Source: an uncultured Collinsella sp. (GTDB taxonomy: Bacteria; Actinomycetota; Coriobacteriia; Coriobacteriales; Coriobacteriaceae). From it: a DNA stretch of 52,856 nt. Location of the stretch: positions 1 to 52,856 of the forward strand of contig UQKU01000011.1 of assembly GCA_900541675.1 (NCBI GenBank), written 5' to 3'. Shown here piece after piece: positions 24,820 through 33,314 of the stretch (positions within the stretch are counted from its first letter, which is position 1; every line of letters begins with the position of its first letter). The notes beneath the pieces are model-generated. The model was not told where the DNA came from. It did no database searches and saw only the letters and a list, made by a program, of their open reading frames with translations. The position numbers and the translations under genes are program-made.

Positions 24820-27060
24820 GTGGCAAAGAAGAAGACGAAGAACCAGCCAAAGAAAAAGCAGGTCAACGCCGAGAACGTCATCGGCCTGCACTCCGAGGTC
24901 ACCGACCAGCCGATCACGCAGACGCTCGAGGTCAACTACATGCCCTACGCCATGAGCGTCAACGTCTCGCGTGCGTTCCCCGAGATCGACGGCTTTAAGC
25001 CCTCGCACCGCAAGCTGCTCTACACCATGTACAAGATGGGCCTGCTCAAGGGCGAGCGCCAGAAGAGCGCCAACATCGTGGGCCAAACCATGAAGCTCAA
25101 CCCGCACGGCGATGCCGCAATCTACGAGACGATGGTGCGCCTGGCCACCGGCAACGAAGCGTTGCTCGCGCCGTTCGTTGAGTCGAAGGGCAACTTTGGC
25201 AAGTATTATTCGGGCGATCTGAGCTACGCCGCCTCGCGTTATACCGAGGCCAAGCTCTCCCCCATCAGCGCCGAGATCTTCAAGGACATCGACAAGGACC
25301 CGGTCGACTTCGTCGACAGCTACGACGGCGCCATGAAGGAGCCGCGCCTGCTGCCCACCACGTTCCCCAACATCCTTGTCTCGGCCAACAAGGGCATCGG
25401 CGTCGCCATGGCGTCCGACATCTGCGGCTTCAACCTCAACGAGGTCTGCACCGCCACGATGCACTACCTGCAGGATCCCGACTGCGACCTGCTCGAGTAC
25501 ATGCCCATGCCCGACTTCTCGACCGGCGGTGAAATTATCTACCGCCGCGAGGAGATGGAAAAGATTATCGAGACCGGCCTTGGCAGCTTCCAGATCCGCT
25601 CCCGCTGGCGCTGGATTCCCGAAGAGCGCATCATCGAGGTGTACGAGATCCCCTACACCACCAAGACCGATGTCATCATCGAGCGCATCGTCAAGCTCTC
25701 CAAGGAGGGCAAGGTCAAGGAGATCGCCGATATCCGCGACGAGACCGACCTCTCGGGCCTGCGCATCGCCATCGACCTTAAGCGCGGTGTCGACCCCGAC
25801 AAGCTCATGGCCAAGCTCTATCGCACGACCACGCTGCAGGATTCGTTCTCGTGCAACTTCAACGTGCTGGTCGATGGTTACCCTCGCGTTATGGGCGTGC
25901 GCCAGATTCTGCACGAGTGGGTCAAGTGGCGTATTGAGTCCACGCGTCGCCGCATTAACTTTGACCTAGGCAAAAAGTCCGAGCGCCTGCACCTGTTGCA
26001 CGGCCTCGAGGCGATTCTGCTTGACATCGACAAGGCGATCGCCATCATCCGTGGCACCAAGCTCGAAGCCGAGGTCGTGCCCAACCTTATGAAGGGTTTC
26101 GACATCGACGAGACCCAGGCCGAGTTTGTTGCCGAGCTTAAGCTCCGCAATATCAACGAGGAGTACATCCTCAACCGCACCAAGGACATTGCCAAGCTTG
26201 AGGGCGAGATTGCCGAGCTTGAGGAGATCCTCTCCAGCGAGGGGAACATCAAGAAGGTCATCAGCGACGAGCTGGCCGCGGTCAACAAGAAGTACGTGAT
26301 GCCGCGCCGCACGGGCAGGATTGAGCCCCACGAGGTCATCGAGGTGAGCCTGGAGCCCGAGGTCGAGGAGTATCCGGTCACCATCATGCTCTCGCGCGAT
26401 GGCTACCTCAAAAAGATGACCGACCGAGTGCTCAAGAAGGCAACCACGCTCAAGTACAAGGACGGCGACAAACCCTTTATCGAGTTCCCGTCCTCCAATA
26501 CGCACGAGCTGCTCGTGTTTACCAACAAGAGCCAGGTTTATAAGTGCAAAGTCGCGGCGTTTGAGGATACCAAGTCGGCACAGCTGGGCTCGTACCTGCC
26601 CACCGACCTCGAGATGGAACCCGACGAGAGCGTCATCTGGGTTATCGACCCCGAGGACTACAAGGCCGACGTGCTGTTCGTCTTTGAGAACGGCCGCGCG
26701 GTGCGCGTCGCACTTGCCGGATACGTTACCAAGACCAACCGCAAGCGCCTCAAGAACGCCATCTACGGCGGCAGCAAGCTGCTATATGCCCAGGTGCTCA
26801 AGGAGGACCGCGACATCGCGCTGGTCTCGAGCGACTATCGCCTGATGAACTTCAACACGTCGCTGCTCAAAACCAAGACGACCACCAACACGCAGGGCGT
26901 CCAGGCCTTTACGGCCAAGAAGGGCCGCTCGGTCACCACCGTCGGCACGACCGAGGAGATTCTTGGCGCCGGCGTCTCGGCCGAAAAGTTCACCGCGCAG
27001 AGTCTCCCCTCCGCCGGCGCCCTCATGAAAGAAAACGACATGCCGAGTTTGTTTGACTAG
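24820..27060 (+). CDS. type IIA DNA topoisomerase subunit A (GyrA/ParC-like)
   Basis: A 746-aa breakage-reunion subunit. The N-terminus is Lys-rich (KKKTKNQPKKKQ). The winged-helix region has FPEIDGFKPSHRKLLYTMY and the catalytic tyrosine is in AASRYTEAKLSPI (about residue 143). A coiled-coil gate follows (about 360-500). The C-terminal part is short and carries few clear beta-propeller blades. It starts at GTG 24820 after AGAGGAAATC. It forms a two-gene operon with the B subunit and ends in a strong terminator. The short tail favours a ParC-like, decatenating role over negative supercoiling; that is inference. Confidence 0.87.
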   Translation: MAKKKTKNQPKKKQVNAENVIGLHSEVTDQPITQTLEVNYMPYAMSVNVSRAFPEIDGFKPSHRKLLYTMYKMGLLKGERQKSANIVGQTMKLNPHGDAAIYETMVRLATGNEALLAPFVESKGNFGKYYSGDLSYAASRYTEAKLSPISAEIFKDIDKDPVDFVDSYDGAMKEPRLLPTTFPNILVSANKGIGVAMASDICGFNLNEVCTATMHYLQDPDCDLLEYMPMPDFSTGGEIIYRREEMEKIIETGLGSFQIRSRWRWIPEERIIEVYEIPYTTKTDVIIERIVKLSKEGKVKEIADIRDETDLSGLRIAIDLKRGVDPDKLMAKLYRTTTLQDSFSCNFNVLVDGYPRVMGVRQILHEWVKWRIESTRRRINFDLGKKSERLHLLHGLEAILLDIDKAIAIIRGTKLEAEVVPNLMKGFDIDETQAEFVAELKLRNINEEYILNRTKDIAKLEGEIAELEEILSSEGNIKKVISDELAAVNKKYVMPRRTGRIEPHEVIEVSLEPEVEEYPVTIMLSRDGYLKKMTDRVLKKATTLKYKDGDKPFIEFPSSNTHELLVFTNKSQVYKCKVAAFEDTKSAQLGSYLPTDLEMEPDESVIWVIDPEDYKADVLFVFENGRAVRVALAGYVTKTNRKRLKNAIYGGSKLLYAQVLKEDRDIALVSSDYRLMNFNTSLLKTKTTTNTQGVQAFTAKKGRSVTTVGTTEEILGAGVSAEKFTAQSLPSAGALMKENDMPSLFD

Positions 27061-27097
27061 GTACCACGGCAACGAGACCGTTAGATACTTCGCAAAG

Positions 27098-27146
27098 CGA
27101 CGAGGCCCGGAGCGCAACGGCATTGCGCCCGGGACTCGTCGTTTTT
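27098..27146 (+). terminator. intrinsic terminator
   Basis: CGACGAGgCCCGGaGCGCAA pairs with TTGCGCCCGGGaCTCGTCG around a 5-base loop and is followed by TTTTT. It ends the topoisomerase operon 38 bp past its stop. Confidence 0.9.
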
Positions 27147-27161
27147 CTTCTCAACTATTTC

Positions 27162-27203
27162 TTAACGCAGATTAATTGATTTCTGCTTATTTTTCTGCGT
27201 TAA
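27162..27203. promoter_or_regulatory. AT-rich inverted repeat
   Basis: TTAACGCAG (27162-27170) and CTGCGTTAA (27195-27203) flank an AT-rich 24-base centre containing TTAATT. It lies about 100 bp before the AAA ATPase gene and just before its 19-bp tandem repeats. It could be an operator, or part of an unwinding region. Confidence 0.5.
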
Positions 27204-27243
27204 AAAATGTCAGCGTCACTGCTTCGATGCCCTTTGGTCGGTC

Positions 27244-27300
27244 GTTAGCAAAACTTGCAAAAATTAGCAAAGCTTGCAAAGATTAGCAAAACTTGCAAAG
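27244..27300. repeat. three 19-bp tandem repeats over the AAA ATPase leader
   Basis: Three head-to-tail units of exactly 19 bp with consensus TTAGCAAAACTTGCAAAG preceded by A or G; they differ at only a few positions. Each contains the near-palindrome GCAAaaCTTGC. The last unit supplies the AAAG of the ribosome site (AAAGGAG) of the next gene. A protein bound here would block initiation, which suggests autoregulation; the iteron-like layout is also noted. Confidence 0.85.
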
Positions 27301-27308
27301 GAGACACC

Positions 27309-28403
27309 ATGGAGTACAGCAAGAACCCCTTTACCCCGACGTTCGGAAGTATCCCTCCCTTTCTAGCGGGTCGCGAGCATATTCTGCGTGACATCAACCG
27401 TGGTTTTATCAACGGCCCGGGAGATCCAAACCTGTCGACTATTTTTACGGGCGCAAGGGGAACGGGCAAGACGGCGCTTCTCTCGCTCCTTTCAGAAACG
27501 GCGCTTGAACACGGCTGGATCGCAGCAAATGTCTCCGCCATGCCCGGCATGCTCGAAGATATTATCGAGCGAACCGAAGAGGCGGCAGACAGCTACCTCT
27601 CACAGCCTCACGTGCGCATAAACGGCGTTCAAATTGGTCCAGTGGGTCTCGATTGGACATATGCTCAAAAGGCCCAGGGCAACTGGCGCACACGCATGAA
27701 TGGCATCTTTAAGCAACTCGAAAAACATGACATCGGACTTCTCATTACCATCGATGAAGTCACCGTCGATCTCGAAGAAATGCTTCAATTTGCCTCTGTT
27801 TACCAGCACTTTGTACGCGAAGGTAAAAAAGTTGCCCTACTCATGGCAGGACTGCCCTACAAAGTATCGGCGTTGCTGCGTAACGATTCCGTCTCGTTCC
27901 TCAGGCGTTCCCAATATCATCAGTTAGGACGAATCACTGACGTTGAAATTGCAAACGCGTTTCGCAAAACCGTTGAGGCCGGAGGACGTTCAATCACACC
28001 AGAAGCGCTCGAGAATGCTGTGAAGGCCGTCGACGGATTCCCCTACATGATGCAGCTCGTCGGATATCGCACTTGGGATGTTTCGGAGAACTCGCCCCAA
28101 ATCAGTGCATCCGATGTCCAGCAGGGTTCCCTACTCGCACGCATGGAGCTGCGTGATCGCATTCTCGAAACGACCTATCGAGAGCTTTCCGATAAAGATA
28201 TTGAGTTTTTGCTCGCGATGCTGCCCGATTCTGGCCCCAGCAGGGTCTCGGAGATAGCCAAACGCATGGGCGTCGCCAGCAACTACGCAAGCCAATACAA
28301 ACGCCGCCTCCTGGAGGACGGCGTCATTGGAGAGCGCGGGCGTGGTCTCGTTGGCTTTGACATTCCCGCGTTCAGGGAATTCTTGAACGAGAAGGCGTTT
28401 TAG
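27309..28403 (+). CDS. AAA ATPase with C-terminal winged helix
   Basis: A 364-aa P-loop ATPase. Walker A GARGTGKT is at residues 48-55, Walker B LLITIDEV near 140 and a sensor-like MAGLPYKV near 182. The C-terminal 90 residues look like a winged helix (PSRVSEIAKRMGVASNYASQ). The layout resembles AAA_16/Orc1-Cdc6-like ATP-binding proteins common in Actinobacteria, whose role is mostly unknown. The ATG at 27309 follows AAAGGAG, which overlaps the third 19-bp repeat. Its codon use is more AT-rich than the topoisomerase genes beside it, which hints at acquisition. It stands alone on its strand. Confidence 0.75.
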   Translation: MEYSKNPFTPTFGSIPPFLAGREHILRDINRGFINGPGDPNLSTIFTGARGTGKTALLSLLSETALEHGWIAANVSAMPGMLEDIIERTEEAADSYLSQPHVRINGVQIGPVGLDWTYAQKAQGNWRTRMNGIFKQLEKHDIGLLITIDEVTVDLEEMLQFASVYQHFVREGKKVALLMAGLPYKVSALLRNDSVSFLRRSQYHQLGRITDVEIANAFRKTVEAGGRSITPEALENAVKAVDGFPYMMQLVGYRTWDVSENSPQISASDVQQGSLLARMELRDRILETTYRELSDKDIEFLLAMLPDSGPSRVSEIAKRMGVASNYASQYKRRLLEDGVIGERGRGLVGFDIPAFREFLNEKAF

Positions 28404-28433
28404 CACGCCGGAATTGTCCGCGGAAGCATCAAC

Positions 28434-28498
28434 GCATGGCAATCAGCATTCCTCTTGGTAAGGATAGCAAGCATTTCCACCAACACCGATTGCCATGC
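28434..28498. terminator. long-loop inverted repeat between convergent genes
   Basis: GCATGGCAATC (28434-28444) pairs with GATTGCCATGC (28488-28498); inside, TTGGT can pair with ACCAA. There is no clear T-run. It lies between the AAA ATPase stop and the convergent flavodoxin stop, so a terminator or processing site is plausible. Confidence 0.45.
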
Positions 28499-28510
28499 AC
28501 TCTTCTTGCC

Positions 28511-29041
28511 TTAAGAGAGCTTGCGAGCGAGCTCTCGCACCTCTTCCAACTTGGGCGAAGAGGCCATGCTGTCGCGCTCGGTCATACCGCTAATGGTGAT
28601 AATGCCCTGGTCCTCCCACTTGCAGTACGCGCAGGTTGACTTGTACATGGCGATCGCCGCGTCATAGACGCCCTCGCTGTGACTATCGAGCAAAAGGGCT
28701 GTCTTGGTGAACGGGAAGCCCGTAGCACCGAAGGCGTACAGGCGGTCGATGGCGGCCTTCTCCTGCGCAGTGATATCAAACCAGTAGATGGGCGAAGCGA
28801 AGACAACCATATCGGCGCCTTTCAGCGACTCGATCACGTCGGCCATGTCATCCTTCTGCACACAGGTGCCCTCATGGGCGAAGCAATACTGGCACCCCAG
28901 GCAACCAGCGATCTTCTTGCTGGCAACGCGAACGACCTCGACCGTATGGCCAACCTCGCGCGCGGTCTCGGCAAACGCCTCGACCATGGTGTCGGTATTG
29001 GCGCCCTTGCGCGGGCTACCACTCAATACAACGATATTCAT
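28511..29041 (-). CDS. flavodoxin-fold NAD(P)H-dependent FMN reductase
   Basis: A 176-aa flavoprotein of the NADPH-dependent FMN reductase/iron-sulfur flavoprotein type. The phosphate-binding loop is LSGSPRKGANTD at residues 6-17. The cysteine cluster CLGCQYCFAHEGTC could bind a 4Fe-4S centre or act in disulfide exchange. FASPIYWFDIT contributes to the isoalloxazine site. It likely moves electrons from NAD(P)H or ferredoxin to small acceptors. GGAGG lies upstream of the ATG. It stands alone; a second member is at 32670-33209. Confidence 0.85.
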   Translation of the reverse strand: MNIVVLSGSPRKGANTDTMVEAFAETAREVGHTVEVVRVASKKIAGCLGCQYCFAHEGTCVQKDDMADVIESLKGADMVVFASPIYWFDITAQEKAAIDRLYAFGATGFPFTKTALLLDSHSEGVYDAAIAMYKSTCAYCKWEDQGIITISGMTERDSMASSPKLEEVRELARKLS

Positions 29042-29111
29042 GAGAATCTCCCTCCTTCATGCCGCAGGCGCACGGCACACATTTCGTTGTAACCAGAACA
29101 GACGGAGCTAT

Positions 29112-29321
29112 TCAGTCGTCCGCAGAAGACATCTCTCGTTCGTGTTCTCTAGACGCAATCTCATTGCCTGATAACTCCTCGACCGTCTTGATTCTCTCTC
29201 CGAGAATTGAACAGCAAATCGTTGCTCGCAAAGTATCGACTGTGGGAAAATTAGCTTGAGCTTTCTCCCTGCTCGCATAAGCGTTCGCGTGAAAGAGCCT
29301 AGCCGCATCGGCCAGGCGCAA
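29112..29321 (-). CDS. possible small protein or gene remnant
   Basis: A 69-codon reading frame beginning at TTG 29321 (ADAARLFHANAYASREKAQ, then LGERIKTVEELSGNEI). The composition looks protein-like, but there is no ribosome site and no family I recognise. It occupies the otherwise empty 320-bp gap between the flavodoxin gene and the LPATG protein gene. It may be the tail of a deleted gene or chance. Confidence 0.25.
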   Translation of the reverse strand: MRLADAARLFHANAYASREKAQANFPTVDTLRATICCSILGERIKTVEELSGNEIASREHEREMSSADD

Positions 29322-29362
29322 TATAGATCCGCGGAAACCAGCCTACGAACAAGGAGCGTCTT

Positions 29363-30283
29363 ATGTATGGACAGCATGTTGCACCGCAAACCCATAACAA
29401 ACGGACTGGCCTGTCTATCCGCGACGTCAAGCGTCATGCAGACGCCAGAATCGCCGCCTTCGGAGTAAGCATTCTTGTGGCAGGACTGCTTTTGCTACCC
29501 TGCGCAGCACTGGCGACAGAAATGCCCGAAACCGATGTCGCAGCACCCATTACCTGCAACGAAGCCAACGCGGAAGGCAGCTTCACAGCTACCGCCGTTG
29601 TCGACCATAACTATGACCTGGAGCTCCCTCCTGCCTTCATGTTGGTCCAGAATGAGGCGTTTGTATACGATTTTCCCGACAAACCCGAGGACTTCATCTA
29701 CGGGCTTAACGACACCGTCCATCTCTTCAAGATCGACACCGATACCGAAAGCCTTATAAAAACCGAGAACCCCAAAGAGGCCAGCGTCTCTATTGCCCTG
29801 ACCATGATTGACAATCACGTTAGAGCAACCGTGGTCTTTACAGGCAGTTACGCCGACGACCAAATCCCTTACAGGCTGGACCTCAACAGCTCAACCTGCC
29901 TTGGCACACACGTTGACCGTGACTTCGACAGCGGGCAGGGGATTATGCACGAAACGCGGCACGATTACTACATCCGTTACGTCTTCGACAGTGACGTGCA
30001 CTTGATTGCAACCGACGTGACCGATCCCGAGCCCAGCCCTGACGTTAAGCCGAACCCAGAGGTTAAACCCGAACCGGAAACCAAGCCCGAGCCCACACCG
30101 CAGCCCAAGGCAGAAAAGCCCGCGGCAAATCCCGTTTCCACCAAGGCAGTAGCGGCGGTTAAACCAGCCGGGACCACCCTACCCGCGACAGGCGACAACG
30201 GTGCGATGGCAGTCGCCCTGAGTGTTGCCGGTGGTGTAGTTGTGGCAGTTGGCATTTCCGCAACAAGGCGTCGCAACCGCTAG
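29363..30283 (+). CDS. LPATG-anchored surface protein
   Basis: A 306-aa sortase substrate. Residues about 30-55 are a hydrophobic export signal (AAFGVSILVAGLLLLPCAAL) after a basic N-terminus. The beta-rich domain spans about residues 60-220. A Pro/Glu/Lys-rich stalk with PEVKPEPETKPEPTPQ leads to LPATGD, a hydrophobic helix and RRRNR. This is the classical cell-wall sorting signal. AAGGAG lies 7 bases before the ATG. It is a single-gene unit. The ectodomain matches no family I know. Confidence 0.85.
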   Translation: MYGQHVAPQTHNKRTGLSIRDVKRHADARIAAFGVSILVAGLLLLPCAALATEMPETDVAAPITCNEANAEGSFTATAVVDHNYDLELPPAFMLVQNEAFVYDFPDKPEDFIYGLNDTVHLFKIDTDTESLIKTENPKEASVSIALTMIDNHVRATVVFTGSYADDQIPYRLDLNSSTCLGTHVDRDFDSGQGIMHETRHDYYIRYVFDSDVHLIATDVTDPEPSPDVKPNPEVKPEPETKPEPTPQPKAEKPAANPVSTKAVAAVKPAGTTLPATGDNGAMAVALSVAGGVVVAVGISATRRRNR

Positions 30284-30363
30284 TCAGCATTTCGTACCTC
30301 GCAGACAAAGCTCTATCCCCGCTCCGATGAGCTTTACTCACCGAGAAGATTCTTCCCCACGGA

Positions 30364-30786
30364 AATGAGTTTCTTTCCAACGGCCGCCTTCACGCCAATC
30401 ATTACAACCACGTGGGCAGTGCGGGCTTCGAGATCCGCAGCGAGGATGTCCCCCGATGCCCGCACTGCGGCTGGCAGCTTGTGCCGTGGGTGCGAGACGA
30501 CACGTTTTTGCTGGGCACGGTATGGCGCGAGAGTCTCGAACGATACGAGCGTTTCATGCGCGAGCGCGGAGCTGGCCGCGTGCTGTTGCTGGAGCTCGGC
30601 GTGGGCGAGATGACCCCCGGCATCATCACGCTCCCGTTCTGGAGCATGACCGCAAAGCTGCCGGATGCGCACCTGCTGAGCGTAAACATCTCGGGCGACT
30701 CGGCCCCGTTGCAGCTCGGAAACAAGGCGGAGGCGATTCGGGCCGATTTGGGTGCCTTGCTCTCGGCGGCGCGGGCCGACGACTAG
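30364..30786 (+). pseudogene. SirTM sirtuin C-terminal remnant
   Basis: The open frame encodes VPRCPHCGWQLVPWVRDDTF, LLLELGVGEMTPGIITLPFW and SMTAKLPDAHLLSVN. These match, in order, the zinc-binding and C-terminal part of the SirTM protein at 2529-3413 (VPRCPHCGSPL, FELGVGGNTPVIIKYPFW). The Rossmann half with the NAD motifs is missing, and no ribosome site precedes GTG 30412; the frame is open from 30331. No macrodomain lies beside it. It is therefore a truncated, probably inactive copy. Confidence 0.75.
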
Positions 30787-30863
30787 TAGCGCGGCGAGGC
30801 GTCTTGCCGCAAACCGTCCTCGCTAAATGCATGACCGTTAATAAGTAAAAAGCAAGGTGCGTC

Positions 30864-31835
30864 TTATTTCAAATACTCCTCAAAGAACGCTTTCAGCTTT
30901 CCAAACGGAATGACGTCCATCTGATCGTAGAGGTCGGTGTGACTGGCACCGGGGATAATGAGCAATTCCTTGTTGTCTCCCGTCAGCTTGCTGTACGCGG
31001 TTTCGCTGAAATAGCGGGAGTGCGCCTTCTCGCCATGCACCAGCAGCACGGCGGAGCGGATCTCGCCGGCGTACTGCAAGATCGGCATATTCAAAAACGA
31101 CAGCGAAGACGTCACGTTCCACCCGCCATTGGAGCCCAGGCTGCGGGGATGGTAGCCTCGCGGAGTCTTGTAGTAGGCGTAATAGTCCGCCACAAACTGC
31201 GGCGCGTCATCGGGCAGCTGATCGACCACGCCGCCCGCCAGCGCGTAGCTGTCATTTTTATAGTCCTCGGTGCGCTGCGCGTTCAGCGCTTTCCGCTTTT
31301 CGAAGCGCGCCTGCTCGGAATCCTCGGCGTCAAAGTAGCCGTTTGCGGTCACGCGGGTCATATCGTACATGGTCATAGCCGCGGTAGCTTTGATACGGGT
31401 GTCGATGGCTGCGGCATTGATTGCCATGCCGCCCCAACCGCAGATGCCGATGATACCGATGCGCTCCGGGTCAACGCTATTCTGCACAGAGAGGAAATCC
31501 ACCGCTGCGCAGAAATCCTCGGTGTTGATGTCCGGCGATGCCACATAGCGGGGCGCACCGCCGCTCTCGCCGGCATAGGATGGGTCGAAGGCAATCGCGA
31601 AAAAGCCCAACTCCGCCATTTTCTGCGCATAAAGGCCGGACGTTTGCTCCTTCACCGCGCCAAACGGACCGCTGACGGCGATGGCAGGCAGCTTGCCCTC
31701 CACGTTCTTTGGCACGTAGACGTCGGCCGCCAGCGTGATGCCGTATCGGTTGTGAAAAGTCGCCTTGCTGTGCTCAACCTTGTCACTTTTGGGGAACACC
31801 TTGTCCCATTCCTGCGTCAGTTTCAACTGCTCCAT
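30864..31835 (-). CDS. alpha/beta hydrolase (dienelactone hydrolase-like, Cys nucleophile)
   Basis: A 323-aa hydrolase. The nucleophile elbow is GICGWGG (about residue 153), with Cys in place of the usual Ser, as in dienelactone hydrolase and YcjY-like enzymes. SYAGESGG and the C-terminal GASHTDLYD with the catalytic His complete the fold; PGAVLLVHGEKAHSRY-type context (VLLVHGEKAHSRY) precedes the acid region. It is last of three genes read from the MerR-controlled promoter. AAGGAGG precedes the ATG, which is only 3 bp from the upstream gene's stop. A role in clearing reactive carbonyl or ester compounds is inferred from the operon. Confidence 0.82.
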   Translation of the reverse strand: MEQLKLTQEWDKVFPKSDKVEHSKATFHNRYGITLAADVYVPKNVEGKLPAIAVSGPFGAVKEQTSGLYAQKMAELGFFAIAFDPSYAGESGGAPRYVASPDINTEDFCAAVDFLSVQNSVDPERIGIIGICGWGGMAINAAAIDTRIKATAAMTMYDMTRVTANGYFDAEDSEQARFEKRKALNAQRTEDYKNDSYALAGGVVDQLPDDAPQFVADYYAYYKTPRGYHPRSLGSNGGWNVTSSLSFLNMPILQYAGEIRSAVLLVHGEKAHSRYFSETAYSKLTGDNKELLIIPGASHTDLYDQMDVIPFGKLKAFFEEYLK

Positions 31836-31837
31836 GC

Positions 31838-32605
31838 CTAAGCCTCCTTGTCGGTCGCTTTAAGGTATTGCTCGTCGACCACGGGCTCCAACCACTCGTT
31901 GCAGGCCTCCTCGCCCGGAACTTCCACCGCGAGATGGGAGAACCAGCTGTCGGGCGCCGCACCGTGCCAGTGCTTTACGCCCGCGGGAATATTTACTACA
32001 TCGCCAGGGCACAGTTCCTGTGCCGGTTTGCCCCATTCCTGGTAAAGCCCTCGGCCAGCCACGCAGACGAGGATCTGTCCGCCACCGCTTTTGGCGTGAT
32101 GGATGTGCCAGTTGTTGCGGCAGCCGGGCTCGAACGTCACGTTGTAGACGCCGACCTGCTCGGTGGAAAGGGGCGCGAGGTAGCTTTGCCCAATAAAGTA
32201 CTTCGCAAATGCGTCGTTGGGGGCACCGATGGGAAAGGCCATCTCGTTTTGGTGTCGGGCCTTTGCGTCGGCGCCGTCGTCCTCGTCCGCCCAGACCTCC
32301 TTCGCCATGCGAAAGGCCGCCCACGCCTTGGGCCATCCCGCATAAAACGCCGCGTGCGTAAGGATTTCCGCCATCTCAGCCTTGGTCACCCCGTTGCTCT
32401 TTGCGGACATCAGATGATATTTAAACGAAGAGTCCGTCAGTCCCTGCGCCATCAGGGCCACAACCGTCACCACGCTGCGGTCTCGAAGGGAAAGCCCGTC
32501 TTCTCGGCTCCACACCTCGCCGAACAGCACATCGTCGTTGAGCTGTGCGAATTTGGGGGCAAAGTCCCCCAGGGCATCTCTGCCCGCTGTCTGTTTAATT
32601 GCCAT
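31838..32605 (-). CDS. carboxymuconolactone decarboxylase-cupin fusion
   Basis: A 255-aa two-domain protein. Residues about 10-110 are a carboxymuconolactone decarboxylase/AhpD-like fold (LRDRSVVTVVALMAQG, KAEMAEILTHAAFYAGWP). Residues about 135-240 are a cupin with metal-binding His residues in NNWHIHHAKSGGGQILVCV split as WHIHHA, and IPAGVKHWHG. Fusions of this kind are frequent in MerR/AdhR-type aldehyde-stress operons. The ATG at 32605 follows AGGAGGAAATC; an upstream in-frame start at 32638 lacks a site. It sits between the FMN reductase and hydrolase genes. Confidence 0.87.
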   Translation of the reverse strand: MAIKQTAGRDALGDFAPKFAQLNDDVLFGEVWSREDGLSLRDRSVVTVVALMAQGLTDSSFKYHLMSAKSNGVTKAEMAEILTHAAFYAGWPKAWAAFRMAKEVWADEDDGADAKARHQNEMAFPIGAPNDAFAKYFIGQSYLAPLSTEQVGVYNVTFEPGCRNNWHIHHAKSGGGQILVCVAGRGLYQEWGKPAQELCPGDVVNIPAGVKHWHGAAPDSWFSHLAVEVPGEEACNEWLEPVVDEQYLKATDKEA

Positions 32606-32669
32606 GATCGATTTCCTCCTATCGATGGTTCTGGACACGAATCTGCCTCCACGCGGTTAAGTAGCCCGC

Positions 32670-33209
32670 CTAGATTTCCATGCCCATTCGTTGCGCCTGT
32701 TTCAGAACGGGATGCCCGGCGATATCGCCCGCGTCGTTCACGCCGCCGGCAAAAACCGTTCCGGCAAGCGTGCAGCGGGGGAAGCAGTCAACCCATCCCT
32801 GCACGGCCTTTTTCGCGCCGTCGAAGGTCGAGCGCCCACTCTCCGCCGCCGTTGCTAATAGATACGCCTCGGTGAATGAGTAATCGGAGCCAAAAAGCGG
32901 GTTAGCGCGGTCCAGCATGGTCTTGAGCTGGCCACAGACGCTGTAGTAGTAGACGGGCGTTGCAAACACCAACACATCCGCATCGTGCATCTTGGCGGCA
33001 ATTTCCACGGCGTCGTCCTGGATGACGCAGCGCCCCAGCTTTAGGCAGGCAAGGCACCCCTTGCAGAAGCCAAGCTGCCTTTCGCGCAGGCGCACGGTCT
33101 CCACGCTGTGACCCGCTTCTCGCGCACCTTTGGCGAAAGCATCCGCCAGCGTCTCGGAATTGCCATTCTTTCGAGGACTTGAAGAGATTATCAAAACCGT
33201 TTTGCTCAT
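32670..33209 (-). CDS. NAD(P)H-dependent FMN reductase/iron-sulfur flavoprotein
   Basis: A 179-aa flavodoxin-fold protein with phosphate loop SSSPRKNGNSET near the start, cysteine motif CKGCLACLKLGRC and FATPVYYYSVCGQ at the flavin site. It is a paralogue of the protein at 28511-29041. The ATG at 33209 is preferred: AAGGGG lies 10 bases upstream, and the long in-frame extension to 33746 is only the antisense of merR. It is the first gene after the MerR-type promoter. Confidence 0.87.
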   Translation of the reverse strand: MSKTVLIISSSPRKNGNSETLADAFAKGAREAGHSVETVRLRERQLGFCKGCLACLKLGRCVIQDDAVEIAAKMHDADVLVFATPVYYYSVCGQLKTMLDRANPLFGSDYSFTEAYLLATAAESGRSTFDGAKKAVQGWVDCFPRCTLAGTVFAGGVNDAGDIAGHPVLKQAQRMGMEI

Positions 33210-33240
33210 TACGGAATACCCCTTGCACTCCTTATATATA

Positions 33241-33283
33241 TTGACGAAAATAAAGGTAATACCTAAACCTAACTTTAGGTCAA
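33241..33283. promoter_or_regulatory. MerR-type operator with divergent promoters
   Basis: The operator CCTAAACCTAACTTTAGG (33262-33279) is an inverted repeat CCTAAA-6-TTTAGG, close to the AdhR-type CTTAAAG box. On the reverse strand it overlaps a -35 TTGACC (33283-33278) and lies in a long 19-bp spacer before TACCTT, the geometry MerR proteins activate. On the forward strand TTGACG (33241-33246), 17 bp and TAAACC could drive merR. Confidence 0.7.
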
Positions 33284-33314
33284 GGAGTAAATTCCAGATT
33301 TGTCCGGAGGGACC

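Noticed and set aside
24688..25914. 408-codon reverse frame across both topoisomerase genes
   Set aside because: Spans two real genes on the opposite strand and has a Leu/Val/Asp-rich antisense composition.
30020..30120. Pro-Glu-Lys repeats considered as a CRISPR-like or tandem DNA repeat
   Set aside because: The periodicity is at protein level (a wall-spanning stalk); the DNA units are irregular.
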